DNA of 10,783 bases from CAYFUL01 sp964346375 (GTDB lineage: Bacteria > Bacillota > Clostridia > Tissierellales > Peptoniphilaceae): assembly GCA_964346375.1 (NCBI GenBank), contig CAYFUL010000048.1:1-10783 (forward strand), given 5' to 3'. This document shows, one piece after another, positions 1-5,016 of the stretch (positions within the stretch are counted from its first letter, which is position 1; every line of letters starts with the position of its first letter). The position numbers and the translations under genes were made by a program. Under the pieces are notes generated by a model. That model was not told the origin of the DNA, made no database searches, and was given only the letters and a program-made list of their open reading frames with translations.

Positions 1-2
1 CC

Positions 3-329
3 AATGTTATTATGGCAAATTTCACCAGCGTTTCCATGATCTCCTTTGTGCTATTTAATCAGCTTACTATTCCATGTTTTGCTGCTGTTGGTGCAATTAA
101 GGAGGAGATGGGAGATTCTAAGTGGTTTAGATTTGCAATAGGATTTCAACTTCTATTCTCCTATACAATTTCCATGATGGTATATCAATTTGGACGTGTA
201 CTTGTACTGGGAGAGAGTATAAATATTTTCACTGTAATTTCCCTTGTGGTACTTGGTATTTATCTATACCTACTGTTTAGAAGAGTTACCCCTAAGGACA
301 ATAGATTACAGTACAATTCAATAGTGTAA
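3..329 (+). CDS. feoB: Ferrous iron transport protein B, C-terminal fragment (cut by window edge)
   Basis: This is the last ~108 residues of FeoB, the inner-membrane Fe(II) transporter with an N-terminal GTPase. The frame is open to the left edge (codons for N-V-I precede the Met at position 12), so the gene begins outside the window and the Met at 12 is internal. The visible part has the typical FeoB end: a segment around FNQLTIPCFAAVGAI, an amphipathic stretch with EEMGDSKWFRFAIGFQ, then hydrophobic helices (about residues 45-65 and 73-92 counted from the internal Met) and a short polar tail ending in YNSIV. The GTPase and Gate domains are not visible. The last codons lie in a 27-bp direct repeat that recurs at 994-1020 behind the toxin-antitoxin module. 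I see no clear terminator after the stop. Identification by recall of the family pattern is fairly secure. Confidence 0.88.
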   Translation, partial: NVIMANFTSVSMISFVLFNQLTIPCFAAVGAIKEEMGDSKWFRFAIGFQLLFSYTISMMVYQFGRVLVLGESINIFTVISLVVLGIYLYLLFRRVTPKDNRLQYNSIV

Positions 330-331
330 AT
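305..331 (+). repeat. Direct repeat, copy 1 (feoB 3' end)
   Basis: These 27 bp match 994-1020 with a single mismatch (A310 versus G999); the last 21 bp (311-331 and 1000-1020) are identical. The copy contains the final feoB codons and stop. Weaker similarity continues beyond it (TTTTCA..GG..AC.TGT..ATAAT in both copies), so the duplicated unit probably once included the acpS promoter region. The pair brackets the yefM-yoeB module. Confidence 0.85.
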
Positions 332-393
332 TTTCATTGGAACTTGTAATAATTAAATTATGGGATAGTTGATAATACTTTTGGAAATTATTA

Positions 394-422
394 TGTACAA
401 GATTTTGTACTTACGATATAAT
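394..422 (+). promoter_or_regulatory. yefM-yoeB promoter with TGTACA palindromic operator
   Basis: A -10 box TATAAT (417-422) lies 17 nt after TGTACA (394-399), which can serve as a weak -35. The same stretch forms an inverted repeat, GTACAA (395-400), spacer GATT, TTGTAC (405-410). Known: YefM and YefM-YoeB of E. coli bind palindromes with a TGTACA core over their own promoter. Inferred: the site autorepresses this operon by blocking the -35. A ribosome binding site (AGAGGTGG, 428-435) precedes the ATG at 440. Confidence 0.7.
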
Positions 423-439
423 ATTCAAGAGGTGGTATT

Positions 440-691
440 ATGATATCCATAAATTATAGTGAAGCTAGAAAAAATTTTAAAGATTATTTGGACAAGACAA
501 TTGACGATTGTGAACAGATTATTATTACTAGAAAAGATGAAAAAAATGTTGTTATGATTAGCTTAGAAGAATATAACAATTTAAAAGAAAATCAATATAT
601 TATGAGTAATCCAGAATATTATGAAGAACTCATTAAAAGAAGTAAGGAGTCTGGAAAACCCCATGAACTAATTGAGGTTTATGATGAATAA
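440..691 (+). CDS. yefM: Antitoxin YefM (Phd/YefM family)
   Basis: An 83-residue type II antitoxin that neutralises YoeB by binding it and represses the shared promoter as a DNA-binding dimer or complex. The N-terminal half (about 1-50) has the Phd/YefM fold pattern: MISINYSEARKNFKDYLD, then IIITRKDEKNVVMISLEEYNNLKE, matching the family's R-x-x-F and VV(M/L)(I/S)xxEY(N/E)xLxET signatures. The C-terminal part (about 53-80, beginning YIMSNPEYYEELIKR) is the toxin-wrapping tail; 'LSNPxN' is typical there in E. coli YefM. Length is normal. The ATG at 440 is preceded by AGAGGTGG at good spacing. The gene overlaps yoeB by 8 nt, implying coupled translation. The module sits between feoB and acpS and is bounded by direct repeats, suggesting insertion. 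Confidence 0.9.
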   Translation: MISINYSEARKNFKDYLDKTIDDCEQIIITRKDEKNVVMISLEEYNNLKENQYIMSNPEYYEELIKRSKESGKPHELIEVYDE

Positions 692-944
692 AATTTGGGC
701 TGATGAAGCTTGGAATGAGTATTTAGAATGGAATAAACAGGATAAAAAAATTTTAAAGCGAATAAATGAGCTAATTAAAAATATTGAAAAAAATGGAAAT
801 AGTGGAATTGGAAAGCCGGAGCCTTTAAAATATCAATTAAGTGGATATTGGAGTAGAAGGATTAATCATGAACATAGATTAATATATAAACTTGAAAATG
901 ACACCATAAAAATTATTAGTTGCAAAAGTCATTATAAAAAGTAG
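684..944 (+). CDS. yoeB: Toxin YoeB (ribosome-dependent mRNA endonuclease)
   Basis: An RNase toxin of the RelE/YoeB fold that cleaves mRNA in the ribosomal A site; it is held inactive by YefM. With the start at 684 (MNKIWADEAW) the protein has 86 residues and its numbering falls into register with E. coli YoeB: Glu46 (in GKPEPL), Arg65 (in NHEHRL), His83 and Tyr84 (in SHYKK) are all present, as is the LSGYWSRRI block at 52-60. The toxin therefore looks catalytically intact. The possible TTG at 672 and ATG at 681 are less likely, because TGAGG (673-677) is the ribosome binding site and gives a 6-nt gap to 684. The 8-nt overlap with yefM makes toxin synthesis depend on antitoxin translation. 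A weak 7-bp hairpin (961-967 with 984-990) follows but lacks a T-run. Confidence 0.92.
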   Translation: MNKIWADEAWNEYLEWNKQDKKILKRINELIKNIEKNGNSGIGKPEPLKYQLSGYWSRRINHEHRLIYKLENDTIKIISCKSHYKK

Positions 945-993
945 TCATTGGACAAATTTTAACTCTACAAAGTTTAATGAATTTAGAGTTTAA

Positions 994-1020
994 ATTACGG
1001 TACAATTCAATAGTGTAAAT
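994..1020 (+). repeat. Direct repeat, copy 2 (feoB-tail copy behind yoeB)
   Basis: This is the partner of 305-331 with one mismatch. It still encodes a feoB-like end (LRYNSIV then stop) but has no gene in front of it. It lies directly upstream of the acpS promoter, where the original feoB-acpS junction would be expected. Recombination between the two copies would remove the toxin-antitoxin module cleanly. Confidence 0.85.
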
Positions 1021-1027
1021 ATGTTTT

Positions 1028-1058
1028 CACCGGTACATGTGTTATAATGGTACCGGTG
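1028..1058 (+). promoter_or_regulatory. acpS-nnrD promoter inside a perfect inverted repeat (candidate operator)
   Basis: Arms CACCGGTAC (1028-1036) and GTACCGGTG (1050-1058) are exact reverse complements separated by 13 nt. The spacer holds an extended -10, TG-T-TATAAT (TG at 1040-1041, TATAAT at 1043-1048). No good -35 is seen 17 nt upstream, as is common for extended -10 promoters. The symmetry around the -10 suggests a repressor site; the regulator is unknown to me. Transcription would begin near 1055, leaving almost no leader before the TTG at 1064. Confidence 0.55.
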
Positions 1059-1063
1059 ATACT

Positions 1064-2272
1064 TTGTTAGGAATAGATATTGTAGAAAACGAAAGAATTG
1101 AAAAGATCTATAATAAATACGGCGAAAGATTTTTAAAAAAGGTATTTACAGATAGAGAAATTGAATATATTTTAAAAAAGAAGAACCCCATAGAAACTCT
1201 ATCGGGGCATTTTGCCGCTAAGGAAGCAATATCTAAGGCATATGGAACAGGTATTGGAAGGTTAAATTTTAAGGATATTGAAATACTACATAGTAGTAAT
1301 GGTGCGCCTAGCGCTTTTGTTAGGGGAGAGGAGGTCTATTTGAGCATTTCACATGAGAGAAAGTTTTCGGTAGCGACTGCAACTGTACCGAAGAATAGTA
1401 TTATTATACCAAGAGAGTTTTTAGGTACTATTCCAAAGAGAAATCCCATAAGCCATAAATCTGACTATGGTAGAGTTGGAATAGTTGCAGGTTCTATGGG
1501 TATGACAGGGTCTGTGTACCTTGCCAGTAATGCAGCCCTTAAAATGGGAGCGGGACTGGTATTTTCTGTTGTACCAGAGGACATCTTTGAAATAATGAGT
1601 GTAAAACTTGTTGAGCCTATTGCAAAGAGCTTTAAGGATATAGATTCTACTATGGAATTTTTAGAGGGCATGGACGCAGTATGTATTGGCCCGGGAATGG
1701 GAACAGGAGGTAGAACTGGAGAACTTGTAAAAAGAGTATTGCTCCTTGAAAAACCTGTACTAATAGATGCTGATGGAATAAATGTACTTGGTAGAAATCT
1801 AAGTATATTAAAGGATAGGGAGTATCCAACTGTACTTACTCCCCATGCAGGAGAGTTTTCAAATATAGTAGATACAAGTAGTGATGAAATAGACAGGGAT
1901 AGAAAAACCTATGCAGCAGAATTTGCAAAGGAGTATGGAGTTACCCTTGTACTAAAGGGAAATAAAACTCTAGTAGCAACTAGAAATAACCTATATGTAA
2001 ATAAATCGGGAAATCCTGGAATGGCAACTGCCGGTTCAGGAGATGTACTAAGTGGAATTATTACGGCACTACTTGCTAGGGGATTAGACGACTACCTTGC
2101 GGCGAAGCTAGGTGTATTTGTACATGGACTAGCAGGGGATATTGCTGCTCATAAGTACACAATGGAGTCTATGGTAGCAAGTGATATAGTTTCAAGTATA
2201 CACAAGGTTTTAAAAAATTCGGGAATTATGGAGGAAAATAATGAGAGAATCAATATGGAAGAAAATAGATAG
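1064..2272 (+). CDS. acpS-nnrD: Fused holo-ACP synthase / ADP-dependent NAD(P)HX dehydratase
   Basis: A 402-residue fusion. Residues 1 to ~115 are AcpS, which moves phosphopantetheine from CoA to acyl carrier protein: GIDIVENERI (Asp5) and SGHFAAKEAISKAYGTG (Glu54) carry the metal-binding residues, and SISHERKFSVA closes the domain. Residues ~125-390 are the YjeF C-terminal/NnrD ribokinase-like domain, which uses ADP to dehydrate (S)-NADHX and NADPHX: YGRVGIVAGS, GPGMG (209-213), DADG (235-238), TPHAGE (259-264), KGNKT and NPGMATAGSGDVL (317-329, catalytic Asp near 327). The NnrE epimerase half usually joined to NnrD is absent. I chose the TTG at 1064 because AcpS proteins start close to GIDIV and GGTGAT (1055-1060) fits a ribosome binding site; the ATG at 1037 overlaps the promoter. 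The 3' end overlaps the next gene by 32 nt. Both domains look intact. Confidence 0.85.
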   Translation: MLGIDIVENERIEKIYNKYGERFLKKVFTDREIEYILKKKNPIETLSGHFAAKEAISKAYGTGIGRLNFKDIEILHSSNGAPSAFVRGEEVYLSISHERKFSVATATVPKNSIIIPREFLGTIPKRNPISHKSDYGRVGIVAGSMGMTGSVYLASNAALKMGAGLVFSVVPEDIFEIMSVKLVEPIAKSFKDIDSTMEFLEGMDAVCIGPGMGTGGRTGELVKRVLLLEKPVLIDADGINVLGRNLSILKDREYPTVLTPHAGEFSNIVDTSSDEIDRDRKTYAAEFAKEYGVTLVLKGNKTLVATRNNLYVNKSGNPGMATAGSGDVLSGIITALLARGLDDYLAAKLGVFVHGLAGDIAAHKYTMESMVASDIVSSIHKVLKNSGIMEENNERINMEENR

Positions 2273-3605
2273 TAAGGAATACGATGAAATCTTTGCCTAC
2301 GGCGAAAGATACAAGGATTTTTTAGATAGGTCAAAGACAGAGAGGGAATCCTGCGACTATATAATAGAGGCGGCAAAAAAAGTTGGATACAAGCCACTAG
2401 AAAGCTTTAGGGAAAGTGGAATAGTAAGGGGAGATAAAATCTACCTAAACAACAAAAATAAATCCGTAGTATTAATGGTAGTAGGGGAAAATTTAGAAGA
2501 GGGAATGAATATTGTAGGAAGTCATATAGACGTACCTCGCCTAGATTTAAAGCCAAACCCACTTTATGAAGAAGGGGAGATGGCAATGTTTAAAACCCAC
2601 TACTACGGCGGAATTAGAAAGTACCAATGGCCAACAATTCAACTGGCACTACATGGATTTTTTATAGATAAAAATGGAAAGAGTGTAAAAATCTCAATTG
2701 GGGAAGATGAAAGTGACCCAGTATTTTTTATAAATGATCTACTTCCACATCTTTCTCAAAATCAAAATAAGAAGGCATTATCAGAAGGAATAACTGGAGA
2801 ACAGTTAAATGTAGTAGTAGGACACTCCACCTTTGGAATAGAGGAGGAAAAAAATCCACTAAAGGAAATGGTATTAAAGTACCTAAAGGACAACTACAAT
2901 ATGGACGAGGACGACTTCCACTTTGCAGAGCTAGAGGTAGTACCCGCAGCAAAGGCAAGGGACGTAGGATTTGACAGGGCAATGATAGCAGCCCATGGCC
3001 ACGACGATAGAATATGCTCCTATGGAAATTTAGAGGCAATACTATCAGTAGAAAACCCTAAGATAACAGCAGTGGGACTATTTGTAGATAAAGAGGAAAT
3101 AGGTTCAGTGGGAAATACCTCAATGTCAGCAAAGTACTTTGAAAATATGGTAGCAGAAATTCTACACATTCAAGGAAAATCACCAATAGAATTAAGGCGA
3201 GCTATGGCAAATTCAAAAGTCCTATCAGCAGATGTAACGGCAGCCTATGACCCAGATTTTAGAGAGGTATACGACGAGAAAAATGCACCATTAGTAGGAT
3301 ATGGAGTATGTATAAATAAGTACACCGGCGCAAGGGGCAAGGGCGGAAGTAACGACGCAAATGCGGAATTTTTAGCAGAGATAAGAGATCTATTTATAGA
3401 GAATAGTATAATCTACCAAGTAGGAGAAATGGGCAAGGTAGACGAAGGAGGCGGAGGAACTATCGCCTACATCCTTTCAGAATATGGGGCAGAGGTAGTG
3501 GATATGGGAGTAGCAATGCTTTCAATGCACGCTCCAGTAGAACTTGCGTCAAAGGCAGATGCCTATATGACAAGTAAGGCATACAGGGTATTTTTACAGA
3601 GATAG
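2241..3605 (+). CDS. M18 family metallo-aminopeptidase
   Basis: A 454-residue cytosolic di-zinc aminopeptidase of the M18 family (yeast aminopeptidase I / bacterial ApeA type), which removes N-terminal residues from peptides and typically forms a dodecamer. Candidate metal ligands and catalytic residues are all visible: His95 and Asp97 in GSHIDVPRLDLKP, Asp255 in HGHDDRIC, Glu285-Glu286 in VDKEEIGS, Asp331 in LSADV, and His430 in MLSMHAPVEL. KGGSNDAN (368-374) and the glycine-rich turn DEGGGGTIAY (401-410) fit the C-terminal catalytic part; the inserted region (~100-240) corresponds to the dimerisation domain. The ATG at 2241 has GGAGG at 2230-2234 and lies inside the end of acpS-nnrD, so translation is probably coupled. 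Length is normal. Substrate preference cannot be read from the sequence. No convincing terminator follows the stop. Confidence 0.88.
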   Translation: MRESIWKKIDSKEYDEIFAYGERYKDFLDRSKTERESCDYIIEAAKKVGYKPLESFRESGIVRGDKIYLNNKNKSVVLMVVGENLEEGMNIVGSHIDVPRLDLKPNPLYEEGEMAMFKTHYYGGIRKYQWPTIQLALHGFFIDKNGKSVKISIGEDESDPVFFINDLLPHLSQNQNKKALSEGITGEQLNVVVGHSTFGIEEEKNPLKEMVLKYLKDNYNMDEDDFHFAELEVVPAAKARDVGFDRAMIAAHGHDDRICSYGNLEAILSVENPKITAVGLFVDKEEIGSVGNTSMSAKYFENMVAEILHIQGKSPIELRRAMANSKVLSADVTAAYDPDFREVYDEKNAPLVGYGVCINKYTGARGKGGSNDANAEFLAEIRDLFIENSIIYQVGEMGKVDEGGGGTIAYILSEYGAEVVDMGVAMLSMHAPVELASKADAYMTSKAYRVFLQR

Positions 3606-3649
3606 GTAAAGGATTTGTAAAATAATAATTTAAAGTTTTTTATCAAGTA

Positions 3650-3678
3650 TTGAAATAATCCAATGTTTAAGATATAAT
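3650..3678 (+). promoter_or_regulatory. Sigma-A type promoter of rpsU-yqeY
   Basis: TTGAAA (3650-3655), a 17-nt spacer and TATAAT (3673-3678) make a near-consensus promoter. Transcription would start near 3685, leaving a leader of about 45 nt. The leader holds a small inverted repeat (TAGCA/TGCTA, 3689-3700) and a strong ribosome binding site AGGAGG (3715-3720), 8 nt before the rpsU start. Confidence 0.8.
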
Positions 3679-3728
3679 ACTTAGGTATTAGCAAGTGCTA
3701 CACTCTTTCTTGAGAGGAGGGGAACGGT

Positions 3729-3908
3729 ATGTCAGAAATCAGAGTAGGAGAAAACGAATCACTAGATAATGCACTAAAGAGATTTAAAAGACAATGTGCA
3801 ACAAGTGGTGTACTTAAAGAAGTAAAAAAAAGAAAACACTACGAAAAACCTAGTGTACGTAAAAAGAAAAAATCCGAAGAAGCTCGTAGAAAAAAACATA
3901 AATTTTAA
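3729..3908 (+). CDS. rpsU: 30S ribosomal protein S21
   Basis: A 59-residue ribosomal protein of the small subunit, involved in initiation on the 30S platform. It starts MSEIRVGENESLDNALKRFK, followed by RQCATSGVLKEVKKRKHYEKPS and a very basic tail ending RRKKHKF, which is the standard S21 pattern and length. The ATG at 3729 has AGGAGG 8 nt upstream. The gene is followed after 9 nt by the YqeY-family gene, a pairing common in Bacillota, and both share the promoter at 3650-3678 and the terminator at 4372-4397. Nothing looks unusual; at under 60 codons it is easily missed by ORF callers. Confidence 0.96.
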   Translation: MSEIRVGENESLDNALKRFKRQCATSGVLKEVKKRKHYEKPSVRKKKKSEEARRKKHKF

Positions 3909-3917
3909 GGAGTTGCC

Positions 3918-4364
3918 ATGAGTTTAAAAGATAAACTAATGAATGATTTAAAAGACTCTATGCGATCAAAAGACAAGCTTCGTAAGGACGCCATCACCAT
4001 GATTAGAGCTGCAATAAAACAGGTTGAAGTGGATAAGAGAATAGAACTTGGTGATGAAGATGTACTTGAAATAATCTCTAAACAACTGAAAGAAAAAAAG
4101 GCTTCAATAGAAGAATTTAAAAAGGGAAATAGAGATGACTTAGTTACTCAAACTGAAGACGAAATCAAGGTACTACTTGATTACTTACCAGAACAGTTAT
4201 CTGAAGAGGAATTAAGACAAATAGTTGAAAACGCAATAAGTACATTAAATATTTCATCTCCGAAAGAGATGGGAAAACTTATGAAAGAGGTTATGCCACA
4301 AATAAAGGGTAGAGCCGACGGCAAGGCGGTAAATAAAATCGCCGGCGAATTATTAAATAAGTAA
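3918..4364 (+). CDS. yqeY: YqeY-family protein (GatB/YqeY domain)
   Basis: A 148-residue protein of the YqeY family, equivalent to the C-terminal tRNA-binding domain of the GatB subunit of Glu/Asp-tRNA amidotransferase but standing alone. The sequence follows the family closely: SLKDKLMNDLKDSMRSKDK and LRKDAITMIRAAIKQVEVDKR at the N-terminus, IISKQLKEKKASIEEFKKGNRDDLV in the middle, then the YLPEQLSEEEL turn and the ending PQIKGRADGKAVNKIAGELL. The precise cellular role is not established; a link to tRNA or translation is inferred from the GatB relationship and from co-transcription with rpsU. The ATG at 3918 has AGGAG at 3908-3912 and lies 9 nt after rpsU. Length is normal. A clean intrinsic terminator follows 7 nt after the stop. 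Confidence 0.93.
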   Translation: MSLKDKLMNDLKDSMRSKDKLRKDAITMIRAAIKQVEVDKRIELGDEDVLEIISKQLKEKKASIEEFKKGNRDDLVTQTEDEIKVLLDYLPEQLSEEELRQIVENAISTLNISSPKEMGKLMKEVMPQIKGRADGKAVNKIAGELLNK

Positions 4365-4371
4365 TTAAAAT

Positions 4372-4397
4372 ACAGACGGGAGACCGTCTGTTTTTTT
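4372..4397 (+). terminator. Intrinsic terminator of rpsU-yqeY
   Basis: ACAGACGG (4372-4379) pairs exactly with CCGTCTGT (4384-4391) around a GAGA tetraloop, followed at once by a T-run (4391-4397). It lies just behind the yqeY stop and separates this operon from the palindromic repeat cluster. Confidence 0.92.
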
Positions 4398-4487
4398 GTT
4401 GGGGAGTGACTGAAAATATTAGGTATGGTGATTGGCAAAAGGTATTGTACAATGTAGGGTCGAAATTCATGGTATGTTGCCGAGCCT

Positions 4488-4497
4488 NNNNNNNNNN
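4488..4497. other. Assembly gap (10 N)
   Basis: Ten undetermined bases within the repeat cluster, between the remnant at 4454-4487 and hairpin X1. The true length is uncertain; a whole repeat unit could be missing here. Confidence 0.95.
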
Positions 4498-4502
4498 TTA
4501 TG

Positions 4503-4665
4503 GTAGGTGTCGAGCCCTCGCCCGACCCGAGGGGATAGGACATCGGTAATTTGGGATGTGTATGTATTAAAAAATATACAATGTAATATCATCGGTATCG
4601 TGGAAAGGATTAGTAATAAAATTCGGACGCTGTTAAACGGGCGGCTCGGGACGTGCCGCCCCTAC
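4503..4665 (+). repeat. Composite palindromic element, copy 1 (X1-Y1, long spacer)
   Basis: X1 (4503-4529) begins with GTAG and forms an imperfect hairpin (4509-4526, one mismatch). Y1 (4638-4665) ends with CTAC, that is GTAG on the other strand, and forms a 7-bp stem GGGCGGC/GCCGCCC. The spacer is 108 nt instead of 59 and contains a doubled CATCGGTA motif (from 4541 and 4590), so it has probably gained about 49 nt by internal duplication or insertion. Confidence 0.75.
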
Positions 4666-4711
4666 CGTAGGTTGTGAAAGCTGTATAGTAAATTATTTTT
4701 CCTAATTCATG

Positions 4712-4832
4712 GTAGGGCGTCGGGCGTCCTCGCCCGACCCGAGGGGATATTAAATCAATACTTTGGAATACATTTGTAATGAAACACCCACGCAACGAAA
4801 CGGGCGGATTCGGGACAATCCGNNNNNNNNNN
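4712..4832 (+). repeat. Composite palindromic element, copy 2 (X2-Y2)
   Basis: X2 (4712-4741) starts GTAGGG and has a perfect 8-bp stem GTCGGGCG/CGCCCGAC with TCCT loop (4719-4738). A 59-nt spacer (4742-4800) leads to Y2 (from 4801), whose stem GGGCGGATT pairs with AATCCG and then runs into the second N-gap. By comparison with Y1, about 9 nt (CCCCTACCG) are hidden by the gap, which would complete the stem and the CTAC end. Confidence 0.8.
4823..4832. other. Assembly gap (10 N) inside hairpin Y2
   Basis: Ten undetermined bases replace the right arm of the Y2 hairpin. Alignment with Y1 predicts 9 missing bases, so the gap is probably real in position and close to real in length. Confidence 0.95.
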
Positions 4833-4876
4833 TAGGTTGTGAAAGCTGTATAGTAAATTATTTTTCCTAATTCATG

Positions 4877-4963
4877 GTAGGGTGTCGGGTGTCCTCACCC
4901 GACCCGAGGGGATAGGACATCGGTACCTTGGAATATATTCAACAAAAAACGAACATAACGTTG
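4877..4963 (+). repeat. Composite palindromic element, copy 3 (X3, Y lost)
   Basis: X3 (4877-4906) has stem GTCGGGTG/CACCCGAC with TCCT loop (4884-4903). Compared with X2 the pair C4725-G4732 is replaced by T4890-A4897, a compensatory change. The 57-nt spacer (4907-4963) is kept up to AACGTTG, the same motif that precedes Y in the right-hand cluster, but the Y hairpin itself is missing. Confidence 0.8.
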
Positions 4964-5016
4964 TTATTAATTTGGATAGAAGATTTTTCAACTAAACCAA
5001 TAAAAAAATGCAGATT

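Larger units (their letters stand above)
4398..5016. repeat. Gene-free stretch holding a cluster of composite palindromic repeats
   Basis: No credible gene lies between the rpsU-yqeY terminator and the stop of the MFS gene. The stretch holds about three and a half copies of an X-spacer-Y element (see the separate entries), joined by 44-46-nt linkers, and two assembly gaps. The segments 4668-4748 and 4833-4913 are direct repeats 165 nt apart with only 3 differences; the first 50 nt are identical. A remnant at 4454-4487 (GTAGGGTCG, then ATTCATGGTA as before X2 and X3) suggests a further copy lost in or before the first gap. GC content is far above that of the neighbouring genes. Confidence 0.85.

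Noticed and set aside
672..683. TTG at 672 or ATG at 681 as yoeB start
   Set aside because: TGAGG at 673-677 is the ribosome binding site. Starting at 684 puts Glu46, Arg65, His83 and Tyr84 in exact register with E. coli YoeB.
961..990. Terminator behind yoeB
   Set aside because: The 7-bp AACTCTA/TAGAGTT stem has a 16-nt loop, low GC content and no T-run after it.
1037..1063. ATG at 1037 as start of acpS-nnrD
   Set aside because: It lies between the inverted-repeat arms and overlaps the -10 box, adds nine residues not typical of AcpS, and has no ribosome binding site. The TTG at 1064 with GGTGAT upstream fits better.
4181..4543. Minus-strand ORF across yqeY, the terminator and an N-gap
   Set aside because: It translates through undetermined bases and the antisense of yqeY and has no family resemblance.
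4610..4795. Minus-strand 61-codon ORF in the repeat cluster
   Set aside because: It is made entirely of palindromic repeat sequence and linker; no ribosome binding site or recognisable protein.
4503..4913. CRISPR array
   Set aside because: Units are about 118 bp with two hairpins and conserved linkers; there are no short repeats with unique spacers of constant length and no cas genes.
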